NCBI GenBank assembly: GCA_900553685.1
Contig: USEI01000012.1
Span: forward strand, 1-49,154
Direction: 5' to 3'
From: an uncultured Clostridium sp.
GTDB lineage: Bacteria > Bacillota > Clostridia > TANB77 > CAG-508
Length of the DNA stretch: 49,154 nucleotides
The notes below the pieces were generated by a model. It worked only from the letters and a program-made list of their open reading frames with translations. It was not told the origin of the DNA and did not search any database. A program made the position numbers and the translations under genes. Shown here one piece after another: positions 28,101 to 35,119 of the stretch (positions are counted from its first letter, which is position 1; each line of letters begins with the position of its first letter).

Positions 28101-30285
28101 TAACTATATTCCAAGTATTAAACCACTAGAAAACATGGAATATTTAGTAGATTTAGATGCAAGTCATAATATGATATCTGGAAAATTAGAATTCAATTTT
28201 ACCAAATCACAAAAAACACTAATGAATTTAGATTTATCATATAACCAAATAACAGATATAACACCAATTATGGAATTCTTAGATTGGAAAACAGGTGGAA
28301 ATGACGGAAATTATTTAGCAAGAGAAGACACAATTAATATTAACTTAAATAATCAAAATATAACATTAAATATTGAAGAACCAATATTCTTATCTGATTA
28401 TCCATCTACAATAGATGTTGATCTACCAAAAATATTTACACAATTATTGGCAATAGACGTTGAAAGAACAGCTTTTGGTGAAACAAGTCAAAATGGTAGA
28501 ATCGAATCAGAAGGAAAATATGTAACATTAAACACACGTACTGTTGGTGAAAAAGAAGGCGTTGTTGAAGTCATAGCAATGTCTGGAGATGGAACACCAG
28601 TAGAAACTTGTGTTGGTGAAGGAACAAAAGCAACAATAAAATATGTTGTAAAAGATAGAACAGTAACAAGTGTAAAAGTTGAACCTTCAGAAGATGTGGT
28701 AGTAAAACCTGGAGAAACACAAGTATTTACAGCATTAGTTGAAGGAGAAGATTTATTAGATACATCAGTTACATGGTCAGTTTTAGATAACTTAAGTGCA
28801 AATACTACAATAGCAGAAGATGGAACATTAACTGTTGGAGAAGACGAAACTGCAGAAGTAATTCATGTAATGGCTGTTTCAAACTTTGATGGAACAAAAA
28901 ATGATGTAGTAACAGTAAGTACTATTGATCCAGATGAACCTATAGATGAAAGAATAATAAAAGTGGAACCATCAGAAAATGTAGTAGTAAAACCAGGAGA
29001 AGAACAAGATTTTACAGCTGAAATTACATCAGAAGATATAACAGATAAAACAGTAACATGGTCTATAGAAGGAAATTCAAGTGCAAATACAACAATTTCA
29101 TCAGAAGGAAAATTAGTTGTAGCAGAAGATGAAACAGCAGAAGAAATTAAAGTAATAGCTACATCAAATTTCGATAATACAATTAAAACAGAAGTTGTAG
29201 TAGCAGTAAACAAAGAACCAGAAGAACCAACAGATGAAACTGTAGTAACAGTAGAACCATCAGAAAATGTAGTAGTAAAACCAGGGGAAGAACAAGACTT
29301 TACAGCAGAAGTTACAGGAAAAGATGTAACAGATACAACTGTAACTTGGTCAGTAGAAGGAAACTTAAGTGCAAATACAACAATTTCATCAGAAGGAAAA
29401 TTAGTTGTAGCAGAAGATGAAACAGCAGGAGAAATTAAAGTAATAGCTACATCAAACTTCGATAATACAGTTAAAAAAGAAGTTGTAGTAGCAGTAAACA
29501 AAGAACCAGAAGATCCAACAGATGAAGTTGTAATAACAGTAGAACCATCAGAAAATGTAGTAGTAAAACCAGGAGGAGAACAAGACTTTACAGTTGAAGT
29601 TACAGGAACAGAAGTAACAAGTAAAGAAGTTAAATGGTCTTTAAGCGGATTTACAAGTCAAGATACAAATATTTCATCAGAAGGTAAATTAACATTAGGT
29701 GCTGATGAATCAGCTGATGAAATAACATTAACAGTAGATGTTACAGTTAATGATAGTATTAAAGAAACAAAAACAATTATAATAAAAGTTGATAAAGGTG
29801 AAGATCCTGAAAAGCCAGGGGTAGACTTAGAATTAGGTTATAAAGTTGAAGATGAATATTTAACTGAAGTAAGTCCTAAAACACCAGTTGAAGATTTTAA
29901 AACAATTCTTTTAGATAACGAAGAATATAATGTAGTTATAAAGAAAGATGGAGAAACAATTACATCAGGCAATGTAGCTACAGGAATGTATGTTCAAATC
30001 CAAGATAAAGATGGAGAAGTAGTAAAAGATGAAAATGGAGACTTATTAGTATATGAAGTAGTTGTAAAAGGCGATGTAAATGGAGATGGGGTTGCTAATT
30101 CACTAGATTCAGTATTAATAAAAGCTTATAGAAACGAAGTTAAAGATGCAAACTTAATAGGAAGTGCTTTTGAAGCAGCAGATATAGATGATAATGGAAA
30201 AGTTGATATAACAGATTCAAAATTATTACTATATCATAGAGCTGAAGTAAAAGGATATAATTTAAATTATAAAAATAGTAAATAA
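25132..30285 (+). CDS. Secreted LRR / Ig-like repeat / type I dockerin surface protein
   Basis: A 1717-residue exported protein. It starts at ATG 25132 behind GGGAGGA. The signal peptide ends in PVFA near residue 25. Leucine-rich repeats of the internalin-like kind occur in three blocks: residues about 60-130 (LNLNEGEISDLTGLENFTNL), about 420-460 and about 925-1070 (LRKLGLAYNYIPSIKPLENM). Blocks two and three are separated by a long helical, K/E-rich region (470-880). Four tandem Big-like Ig domains of about 96 residues follow (1183-1560). Next comes a module commonly seen before dockerins (GYKVEDEYLTEVSPKTPVED, 1565-1645). The C-terminus is a type I dockerin with two calcium loops, GDVNGDGVANSLD and ADIDDNGKVDITD. 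No catalytic domain is recognisable, so adhesion or scaffolding is likely. The neighbouring cohesin gene is the obvious partner. Confidence 0.9.
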   Translation: MKRKMLISIALIIIMLLNCIMPVFAASAAEGGEIELNSKLYTAVKKSLEKQGISFIGNDITHSISITEENKARVTELNLNEGEISDLTGLENFTNLAHLELSGNNITKDSNLAVLTGLPLKYLDLSTNQLEDVSEIDELINSIKASNGTVILSGQTVTIVNEAIIDVEEASDNAVIAEYTLPRILEKAGYIKSVWIKQSAISENGTIFLPYLEEISNPVTEGNDTMKLRIASDDGSPYKGLFKLEIYIYDDPTEAGSAANLNPAATNILNGSRFYIYVVVHDSDSTAITTEDSNLYKAIKEQLTAGQTINNELDSYPFEVNADGEIIKDECTYTTEGNNLILTIVGEDEPSYILDTETNRVYLYDEGEKGEYYTDKFEKQLISTTDEEGVVTLKEGYAIYHNGANRDLYIQAYDDAKTFVIDNEDLVNKITSLMLNNKEIRDLTGLEKFVGLSSYLNVSHNYLSDIEPIYNLQANKDAFESKIQEKYNYYLTSREYGNLSKSLSETKTNKTAADAEIQNIANAIQEILTKFEEASKIEEYTETQKTETAEDGTETTVTEKTKNENYEQELENKAKEIEEILKNIYGYDTVDEATGKKEHTDGYIEILEDRLNDTEKGVSGLYSYLSSLYNIYNNEHKLATLLTPELNYLDFEQYLTFKDTMLGSAETVRGLVEAEISRLGTLESNQGLSELDKDLLSAAFGIDFDSEEVEYPLQEYFAKLMEDTAGSRIYWTQMIDKFREVALYSEMGTYCLIHRMEIPTTAVSQCYCEEYLKQRIKSFEYEGIDVTLEREILNNLEANVTDGNDLYDAFINYMKLTFDYTNVDDSGDIINLPTCSGPYTELKSLVYNTTNYENVDEIFAKLEELEKDVEADDKEVIEVYNKLSNAIIKTINIKEAIDFNEKYQGDLNLYNEVVALSSKFVTNSGEVSIYITLPKLRKLDISYNAYLEGIEKISTLTGLRELYANANYITDITEVDWSAIKYLRKLGLAYNYIPSIKPLENMEYLVDLDASHNMISGKLEFNFTKSQKTLMNLDLSYNQITDITPIMEFLDWKTGGNDGNYLAREDTININLNNQNITLNIEEPIFLSDYPSTIDVDLPKIFTQLLAIDVERTAFGETSQNGRIESEGKYVTLNTRTVGEKEGVVEVIAMSGDGTPVETCVGEGTKATIKYVVKDRTVTSVKVEPSEDVVVKPGETQVFTALVEGEDLLDTSVTWSVLDNLSANTTIAEDGTLTVGEDETAEVIHVMAVSNFDGTKNDVVTVSTIDPDEPIDERIIKVEPSENVVVKPGEEQDFTAEITSEDITDKTVTWSIEGNSSANTTISSEGKLVVAEDETAEEIKVIATSNFDNTIKTEVVVAVNKEPEEPTDETVVTVEPSENVVVKPGEEQDFTAEVTGKDVTDTTVTWSVEGNLSANTTISSEGKLVVAEDETAGEIKVIATSNFDNTVKKEVVVAVNKEPEDPTDEVVITVEPSENVVVKPGGEQDFTVEVTGTEVTSKEVKWSLSGFTSQDTNISSEGKLTLGADESADEITLTVDVTVNDSIKETKTIIIKVDKGEDPEKPGVDLELGYKVEDEYLTEVSPKTPVEDFKTILLDNEEYNVVIKKDGETITSGNVATGMYVQIQDKDGEVVKDENGDLLVYEVVVKGDVNGDGVANSLDSVLIKAYRNEVKDANLIGSAFEAADIDDNGKVDITDSKLLLYHRAEVKGYNLNYKNSK
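28678..29826 (+). repeat. Four tandem Ig-like repeat units, 285-288 bp period
   Basis: Units start at 28678, 28963, 29251 and 29539. The last three starts are exactly 288 bases apart and begin with nearly identical DNA (GTAGAACCATCAGAAAATGT). Unit 1 is more diverged and 285 bases long. Each unit encodes VEPSENVVVKPGEEQDFTAE and then TVTWSVEGN, SANTTISSEGKLVV and a threonine/proline-rich linker. Near-identity at the DNA level points to recent duplication or gene conversion. Confidence 0.92.
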
Positions 30286-30291
30286 TTAAAC

Positions 30292-30326
30292 AATCTTGGC
30301 AACTTTTGAAACAGGTTGCCAAGATT
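30292..30326 (+). other. Stable hairpin between the dockerin and cohesin genes
   Basis: AATCTTGGCAAC (30292-30303) pairs perfectly with GTTGCCAAGATT (30315-30326). No T run follows on the plus strand, so it may protect mRNA ends or act as a weak terminator rather than a standard one. Confidence 0.6.
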
Positions 30327-30360
30327 AAGATAAAAAATACTAAAAAGGTAAAAAAAGGTA

Positions 30361-30389
30361 TTGCATTTTAATTGTGTAAATGGTATGCT
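30361..30389 (+). promoter_or_regulatory. Promoter of the cohesin gene
   Basis: TTGCAT (30361-30366), 17 bases, TATGCT (30384-30389) preceded by TGG. The cohesin gene can therefore be expressed separately from the dockerin gene. Confidence 0.65.
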
Positions 30390-30423
30390 TATATTGTATA
30401 AATAAAAATGAGGAGACAAGTTT

Positions 30424-31308
30424 ATGAAAAAAAATAAGTTAATATTATTGCAATTATTTATTGCATTTACACTAATTTGTACAAGCGTTTATGCTGCAAT
30501 TTCAACAACTATAGGAGTTTCAATAGATAAATCAACAATAGAAAGAGGAGAAACAGTTTCTGTCAAACTTTCTTTAAAAGATGTTGATGAAAATCAAAAA
30601 GTAACTAGTGTTGAAGGGTATGTAAATTATAACAAAGATGTTATTGAACCAATTACAGTAGATAGCATTGAAAAAGATGAAGAAAATAATGTAAAAATTG
30701 GTAATGAAACATTAGTTGTTGAAGATTTAACAAATGCAAACGCAAATGATATATCAAGTTCATCTGCATATATTGGATTTAATGGAGACCCAGAATCAGA
30801 AAATGATTCAAAAATTGTAATTGATTTCAATAATGGTATTACAGAGGATACAGATTTAATTACAATTAACTTTAAAGTAAAATCTGATGCTACTGTTGGA
30901 GAAATCAAAGATGCTATATCTTATTCAATGTTTGTTATAACAGCTGGTTCAGAACAATCAGAAGAAATTACAAAAAATATTAACTTAACAGTAAAACAAG
31001 TAACAGAAAATCCAGATGATAGTGATAAAGATGAAAATAAGACAGATGATGAAGATAAAAATGATAGCAAAAATGAGAATAAAGCAGATGACGATGATAA
31101 GAATGAAAACAAAAATGAAAATAAAAACACAAATACAAATACCAACAAAAATGTAAATAATAATCCAAATACAAATACAAAAGATAATACAGTAGCTGGA
31201 ACAAAAATCCCAGCAGCTGGTGCAAAAGTAATAATATTACCAGTAATTATATTAATAGTATTAGCTTATGTAAGTTATAATAAATATATGAAAATGAAAG
31301 GTATTTAA
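30424..31308 (+). CDS. Cell-surface-anchored single-cohesin protein
   Basis: A 294-residue exported protein. The signal peptide ends in SVYA (residue 22). One cohesin domain (about 24-190) is recognisable by VSIDKSTIERGETVSVKLSL, the VEGYVNYNKDVIEP strand, the AYIGFNGDPESE segment and ITINFKVKSDATVGE. A highly acidic and then asparagine-rich linker follows (about 195-255), suited to spanning the cell wall. The C-terminus is KIPAAG, a hydrophobic helix (VIILPVIILIVLAYVSY) and a basic tail. This is the layout of a sortase signal with an atypical pentapeptide, or simply a membrane anchor. GAGGAG precedes the ATG. It lies 139 bases after the dockerin protein and is its likely receptor. Confidence 0.85.
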   Translation: MKKNKLILLQLFIAFTLICTSVYAAISTTIGVSIDKSTIERGETVSVKLSLKDVDENQKVTSVEGYVNYNKDVIEPITVDSIEKDEENNVKIGNETLVVEDLTNANANDISSSSAYIGFNGDPESENDSKIVIDFNNGITEDTDLITINFKVKSDATVGEIKDAISYSMFVITAGSEQSEEITKNINLTVKQVTENPDDSDKDENKTDDEDKNDSKNENKADDDDKNENKNENKNTNTNTNKNVNNNPNTNTKDNTVAGTKIPAAGAKVIILPVIILIVLAYVSYNKYMKMKGI

Positions 31309-31342
31309 AAATATTTTCTGAAAATAATTAATAATCCCTGGG

Positions 31343-31375
31343 GAGATAGGTAAAGACCTATCTCTTCTTTATTTT
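31343..31375 (+). terminator. Terminator of the cohesin gene
   Basis: A 9-bp perfect stem GAGATAGGT (31343-31351) with ACCTATCTC (31356-31364), loop AAAG, then a T-rich tail. Confidence 0.85.
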
Positions 31376-31400
31376 AAATATTATTCATAATATTTAGCAC

Positions 31401-31432
31401 AAAAAAACTCCTTTGAAATAAGGAGCTTTTTT
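31401..31432 (-). terminator. Terminator of the thioredoxin/FTR-like operon, possibly bidirectional
   Basis: CTCCTT pairs with AAGGAG between flanking runs of A and T. Read on the minus strand, it lies directly after the small FTR-like gene and ends in seven T. Confidence 0.7.
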
Positions 31433-31436
31433 AATA

Positions 31437-31613
31437 TTATTTTTTTACATATAAATTGCATTTACAAATACCATCATTTACAAATTCGTCACAGGGACAA
31501 AGTGTGGTATCATCTACAACAACTCTACAAGGACAATGTCCATCTTTTTTATATACACCTTCTAAAATTTTGTTTGCATATTCTCTATCTGGATTTATAA
31601 TAAAACCTTTCAT
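31437..31613 (-). CDS. Minimal ferredoxin-thioredoxin reductase catalytic-chain-like protein
   Basis: A 58-residue protein starting MKGFIINPDREYANKILEGV. It has the cysteine pattern of the FTR catalytic chain: HCPCR (near residue 25), LCPCDEF and CKCNLY at the C-terminus. In FTR these cysteines hold a 4Fe-4S cluster and the redox disulfide that reduces thioredoxin. The usual catalytic chain is about twice as long, so this is a core-only form. I chose ATG 31613 because AAAGGAGA stands 7 bases before it; an ATG at 31640 would add nine residues and lie inside the thioredoxin stop region. It follows the thioredoxin gene after 13 bases, so the two surely form one operon. Confidence 0.82.
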   Translation of the reverse strand: MKGFIINPDREYANKILEGVYKKDGHCPCRVVVDDTTLCPCDEFVNDGICKCNLYVKK

Positions 31614-31626
31614 AAACTCATCTCCT

Positions 31627-31941
31627 TTATAAATTTTCAAATTCTTTTACTAAAGAGTTTTCAGGCATGTAACCTGTTAAGGTTTTTTTTAGATTGCCGT
31701 CTTTAAAAAATAGTAAAGTTGGAACAAGTTCAATATTATATTTGGAAGCAAGTTCCATATTTTTATCGATATCTATTTTAACAATATCCACATCTGTTTT
31801 AGTTTTTGATATATTTTCTAAAACTGGTGCTAACATTTGACATGGACCACACCATTCAGCAAAAAAATCAGCTAAAACAATTTTTGAGTTGTCAAGTACT
31901 TCTTTTTGAAAATCAGTGTTGTTAGAAATGTGTTTTATCAT
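31627..31941 (-). CDS. trxA: Thioredoxin
   Basis: A 104-residue thioredoxin. The active site is WCGPC (near residue 30) within LADFFAEWCGPCQMLAPVLE. The buried IDID and the cis-proline segment LVPTLLFFKDG are present, as is the C-terminal glycine of LTGY. AGGAGGTA precedes the ATG. The FTR-like gene directly downstream suggests that it is reduced by ferredoxin electrons rather than by an NADPH-linked reductase; no trxB is in the window. The symbol reflects the family and not proven orthology. Confidence 0.94.
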   Translation of the reverse strand: MIKHISNNTDFQKEVLDNSKIVLADFFAEWCGPCQMLAPVLENISKTKTDVDIVKIDIDKNMELASKYNIELVPTLLFFKDGNLKKTLTGYMPENSLVKEFENL

Positions 31942-32038
31942 ACATTACCTCCTAAATTATAAATTTATTATAAAACTAATTTGTATACTAATTATATTAT
32001 ATCTATTTATTTTAAATTAATTATTATAATATAAATTA

Positions 32039-32067
32039 TATATATCAATTATATTATAGTTTGTCAA
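32039..32067 (-). promoter_or_regulatory. Promoter of the thioredoxin operon
   Basis: On the minus strand TTGACA (32067-32062), 17 bases, TATATA (32044-32039). The leader would be about 90 bases long. The surroundings are so AT-rich that other -10 choices exist. Confidence 0.5.
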
Positions 32068-32123
32068 ATAACTATAAAAATTTTTAAAACAGAAATATCT
32101 TATTTTTATTACAATTTTAGGTA

Positions 32124-32152
32124 TTGCATAATTTATATTATATTGATATAAT
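32124..32152 (+). promoter_or_regulatory. Promoter of lemA
   Basis: TTGCAT (32124-32129), 17 bases, TATAAT (32147-32152), 33 bases before the ATG. Confidence 0.7.
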
Positions 32153-32184
32153 ATTTTTAAATTTATATATGGAGGGAATTTAAT

Positions 32185-32736
32185 ATGTTAGTATTATTAA
32201 TAATATTAATTGCCATAGTTGTTATCATAATTGCTATGTATAATGGTTTGGTTCAATCAAGATTAAAAGTTGATAATGCTTGGAGTCAAATAGATGTTCA
32301 ATTACAAAGAAGATTTGATTTAATACCAAATTTAGTTGAAGCAGTAAAAGGATATATGGCTCATGAAGAAGCAACTTTAACAAAAGTTACAGAACTTAGA
32401 ACTTCTTGGGCAAATGCTCAAACAGTTGGTGAAAAAGCAAATTTAGACGATCAATTAACAGGAGCATTAAAAACTATTATGGCAGTTTCTGAAAATTATC
32501 CAGATTTAAAAGCTGATAGAAACTTTTCAGAATTACAAGAGGAATTAAGAAGTACAGAAAATAAAATTTCTTATGCAAGACAATTTTACAATGATAGTGT
32601 AACTATGTATAATACAAAATTACAAGTTGTACCAACAAATATAATTGCAGGAATGTTTAATTTCAAAGAAAAAGAATTATTTAAAACAACTTCAGAAGAA
32701 GCAAAACAAAATGTTAAAGTTGATTTCAGTAAATAA
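32185..32736 (+). CDS. lemA: LemA family protein
   Basis: A 183-residue protein with an N-terminal transmembrane helix (about 2-18) and the LemA helical bundle. The landmarks are YNGLVQSRLKVDNAWSQIDVQLQRR, FDLIPNLVEAVKGYMAHE, ISYARQFYNDSVTMYNTKL and the closing FKEKELFKTT. Its biochemical role is not established. It is very often paired with HtpX-type proteases or TPM-domain proteins, as here. GGAGGG lies before the ATG. A terminator and a new promoter separate it from htpX. Confidence 0.95.
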   Translation: MLVLLIILIAIVVIIIAMYNGLVQSRLKVDNAWSQIDVQLQRRFDLIPNLVEAVKGYMAHEEATLTKVTELRTSWANAQTVGEKANLDDQLTGALKTIMAVSENYPDLKADRNFSELQEELRSTENKISYARQFYNDSVTMYNTKLQVVPTNIIAGMFNFKEKELFKTTSEEAKQNVKVDFSK

Positions 32737-32740
32737 TTAA

Positions 32741-32777
32741 AATAAGAGCTGCCATATAAAATTTGGCAGCTTTTATT
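32741..32777 (+). terminator. Terminator of lemA
   Basis: A 14-bp stem with one G-U pair (32741-32754 with 32764-32777), core AGCTGCCA/TGGCAGCT, loop of nine bases, with U-rich 3' arm and tail. Confidence 0.85.
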
Positions 32778-32793
32778 GTTTTTAATAAAAAGT

Positions 32794-32822
32794 TTGATAT
32801 AATTAATATAATATTTTATAAA
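32794..32822 (+). promoter_or_regulatory. Promoter of htpX
   Basis: TTGATA (32794-32799), 17 bases, TATAAA (32817-32822). Confidence 0.6.
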
Positions 32823-32857
32823 ATTAGAAATAATATTTTTAAAAGAGAGGATTTTGT

Positions 32858-33742
32858 ATGTACGAAGATATAAAGAAAAACAAAATAAAAACAGGTGTAG
32901 TAGTTTTCGCATTTTTAACAATGATAACACTAATTTTATATTATTTATGTTATGCATTTAATTTTGGCGAATATGCTATAGTAATAGCATTAATATTTTC
33001 TATAGTATCTACTATTGCAACTTACTATAATTGTGACAAAATTGTACTTGCATCTGTAAGAGCAAGAGAAGCTACGAAAGAAGAGGATTTAGAAATTACT
33101 AATATTCTTGATGCTTTAATGTTGACTTCAGGGCTTACAACAAAGCCGAGATTATATGTAATAGATTCTATGCAACCAAATGCTTTTGCAACAGGAAGAA
33201 ATCCAGAGAATGCTATAATTTGTGTTACACAAGGGTTATTACAGAAATTAGATTACTATGAAATTGAAGGTGTTATTGCACACGAACTTGCACATATAAA
33301 AAATTATGATATTAGATTATCAGCTGTTATAAGTGTAATGGTGGGATTTGTGATAATGCTTTCTGATATGTTTATGAGAGTAAGTTTTAGATCAAGAAGA
33401 AGTGATGATGATAATAATTCAGGAAATGCAATTTTAATGATTATAGGTTTAATATTTTTAATTATTTCTCCTATCATTTCAAAATTAATTCAACTTGCTG
33501 TTTCAAGAAGAAGGGAATTTTTAGCTGATGCAACAGCAATATCTTTTACAAGAAATCCAGATGGACTTATATCAGCGCTAGTGAAAATAAGTTCAGATGA
33601 TGAAGAATTAGATGTGGCAAGTAATAGTAATGCACACATGTATATAGTTACACCATTTAAAGAGAAAAGAAATAAAAGTAGTTTATTTTCAACACATCCT
33701 TCAGTAGAAGAAAGAGTTGAAGCTTTAAGAAATTTGAAATAA
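32858..33742 (+). CDS. htpX: HtpX-type M48 membrane metalloprotease
   Basis: A 294-residue membrane zinc protease for quality control of membrane proteins. Two N-terminal helices (about 11-60) precede the zinc motif HELAH (in VIAHELAHIKNYDIRLS, near residue 141). Further hydrophobic segments (about 155-170 and 185-210) come before the third ligand region SRRREFLADATAISFT. The C-terminus carries LFSTHPSVEERVEAL, typical of M48. The lemA-htpX pairing is common in Gram-positives. AGAGAGGA precedes the ATG. Confidence 0.95.
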   Translation: MYEDIKKNKIKTGVVVFAFLTMITLILYYLCYAFNFGEYAIVIALIFSIVSTIATYYNCDKIVLASVRAREATKEEDLEITNILDALMLTSGLTTKPRLYVIDSMQPNAFATGRNPENAIICVTQGLLQKLDYYEIEGVIAHELAHIKNYDIRLSAVISVMVGFVIMLSDMFMRVSFRSRRSDDDNNSGNAILMIIGLIFLIISPIISKLIQLAVSRRREFLADATAISFTRNPDGLISALVKISSDDEELDVASNSNAHMYIVTPFKEKRNKSSLFSTHPSVEERVEALRNLK

Positions 33743-33828
33743 AAATTTATTAAAAATAAATGACTAAAAATGCTTGTATTACTTTTAAAACTTGGGATTT
33801 TAAGCATATTATTAGAGATTATGTAACA

Positions 33829-33857
33829 TTGACAAAGTAGTAATTTAATAGTATAAT
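33829..33857 (+). promoter_or_regulatory. Promoter of the G5/3D-domain gene
   Basis: TTGACA (33829-33834), 17 bases, TATAAT (33852-33857): a perfect consensus promoter, 28 bases before the ATG, so probably strong. Confidence 0.85.
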
Positions 33858-33885
33858 TGCCTTGCAAGTTTAAGGAGGAGCATTT

Positions 33886-34857
33886 ATGAAAACAGAAGAA
33901 AAATTATCTATAAAGATAATTAGAAAAATTGTTTTTATAAGTATTATTCTAATTTGTTTGCTTACAATAGGAGTTATGGCTTCTAAATCTGATGTTAATT
34001 ATGTAACAATAGCTTTCCCAGAAGGATATGAATCAACAGTTGTAACTTCAAAAGTTTTAGTTTCAGAAATTTTAGCAGAGAATCATATAATTGTATTGCC
34101 AGATGAAACTGTATATCCTGCCTCAGATTCTAAAATTGATGCTTCTAAGAAAATTACAATTTCTAAGATGACTGAAGAAAAGAAAGTGATTGCAGAAGAA
34201 ATTGAAAATGTTACAACAGAAGAAATTTTAGGAAAGTATGTAACAGTTACAGAAAAGATTGTTGTTGAACAAGTAGAAATACCTTATGAAACAGTAACAA
34301 AAGACGTTTCAAAAGCCGGTACTGAAACAAAAGATTCAGTAATTCAAGAAGGTGAAAACGGATTAAAAGAAATTAAATATAAGGTAAAATATCAAGATGA
34401 TGTTGAAGTAGAAAAAACAGTAATTTCAGAAACAGTTATAAGAGAACCAATAGAAAAAATTATTCAAATTTCTACTAAATTAACTGCAAGATCAAGCAGA
34501 ACACCAGCTTATTCATCAGATGTAATTGAAGCAAGTGTTGCAGGTATGACACCAAAAACAGTTAGATTAAATACCTCAGCATATTGTTCATGTGCAATTT
34601 GTTGTGGAAAGACTACTGGAATTACAAGTTCTGGAGCAAGAGCTCAGGAATGGCATACAATTGCAGCTGGAGCAGGATATCCAGTAGGAACTGTAATTTA
34701 TATTCCTGCTTTATCAGACAAACCTAATGGTGGATGGTTTGTAGTTGAAGACAGAGGAGGAGCAATATCAAATAACAAAATAGATATATATATGGGTAGT
34801 CACTCAGCAGCATTAGCTTTTGGAAGAAGAAATTTAGAGTGTTATGTATATGAATAA
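33886..34857 (+). CDS. YabE-like cell-wall protein (DUF348, G5 and 3D domains)
   Basis: A 323-residue exported protein with one N-terminal helix (about 14-33). It contains a ubiquitin-like DUF348 domain (about 38-90), a G5 domain (about 100-195: VTEKIVVEQVEIPYETVTKD, then GENGLKEIKYKVKY) and a C-terminal 3D domain (about 228-323). The layout matches YabE and Rpf-like cell-wall hydrolases, where 3D is a lytic-transglycosylase-type fold. Two of the three signature aspartates are clear (VVEDRGGAI and NKIDIYM). The first, normally in AVDP before the PxGT, is replaced (IAAGAGYPVGT). The 3D domain also contains an unusual AYCSCAICCGK cluster. It is a monocistronic unit with a strong promoter and terminator. 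Confidence 0.88.
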   Translation: MKTEEKLSIKIIRKIVFISIILICLLTIGVMASKSDVNYVTIAFPEGYESTVVTSKVLVSEILAENHIIVLPDETVYPASDSKIDASKKITISKMTEEKKVIAEEIENVTTEEILGKYVTVTEKIVVEQVEIPYETVTKDVSKAGTETKDSVIQEGENGLKEIKYKVKYQDDVEVEKTVISETVIREPIEKIIQISTKLTARSSRTPAYSSDVIEASVAGMTPKTVRLNTSAYCSCAICCGKTTGITSSGARAQEWHTIAAGAGYPVGTVIYIPALSDKPNGGWFVVEDRGGAISNNKIDIYMGSHSAALAFGRRNLECYVYE

Positions 34858-34859
34858 AT

Positions 34860-34895
34860 AAAAAGAGTTTAATTCTTATGAATTAAACTCTTTTT
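34860..34895 (+). terminator. Terminator of the G5/3D-domain gene
   Basis: A 16-bp perfect stem (34860-34875 with 34880-34895), loop TTAT, ending in five T. It could act in both directions. Confidence 0.9.
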
Positions 34896-34982
34896 GTATA
34901 ATAGAAAATAGCTAAAATTTATATTTTGATATAAAGTAAAAAGTAAAATAATAAAAATTTTATGAATTTATTGAAATATCTG

Positions 34983-35011
34983 TTGACATCACATTTTTTT
35001 TATTGTATCAT
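34983..35011 (+). promoter_or_regulatory. Promoter of the comM-dprA-yraN operon
   Basis: TTGACA (34983-34988), 17 bases, TATCAT (35006-35011). The leader to the start codon is about 100 bases. Confidence 0.7.
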
Positions 35012-35053
35012 ATGTAAAATTTATTTTTCATATTTTCATAAATTTAAATATCT

Positions 35054-35074
35054 TTGGGAATTCTCCCAATTTTT
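35054..35074 (+). terminator. Small attenuator-like hairpin in the comM leader
   Basis: TTGGGA (35054-35059) with TCCCAA (35064-35069), loop ATTC, followed by ATTTTT. It lies between promoter and gene, so it could reduce read-through. The short stem makes this uncertain. Confidence 0.4.
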
Positions 35075-35119
35075 CAAAATTTTTAAAATTAAATAAGATA
35101 ATAAAAAAGGAGGAATTGT

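Noticed and set aside
28678..29826. The regular 288-base repeats as a CRISPR-like or mobile array
   Set aside because: The units are coding, in frame, and encode Ig-like domains; there are no short repeats with unique spacers.
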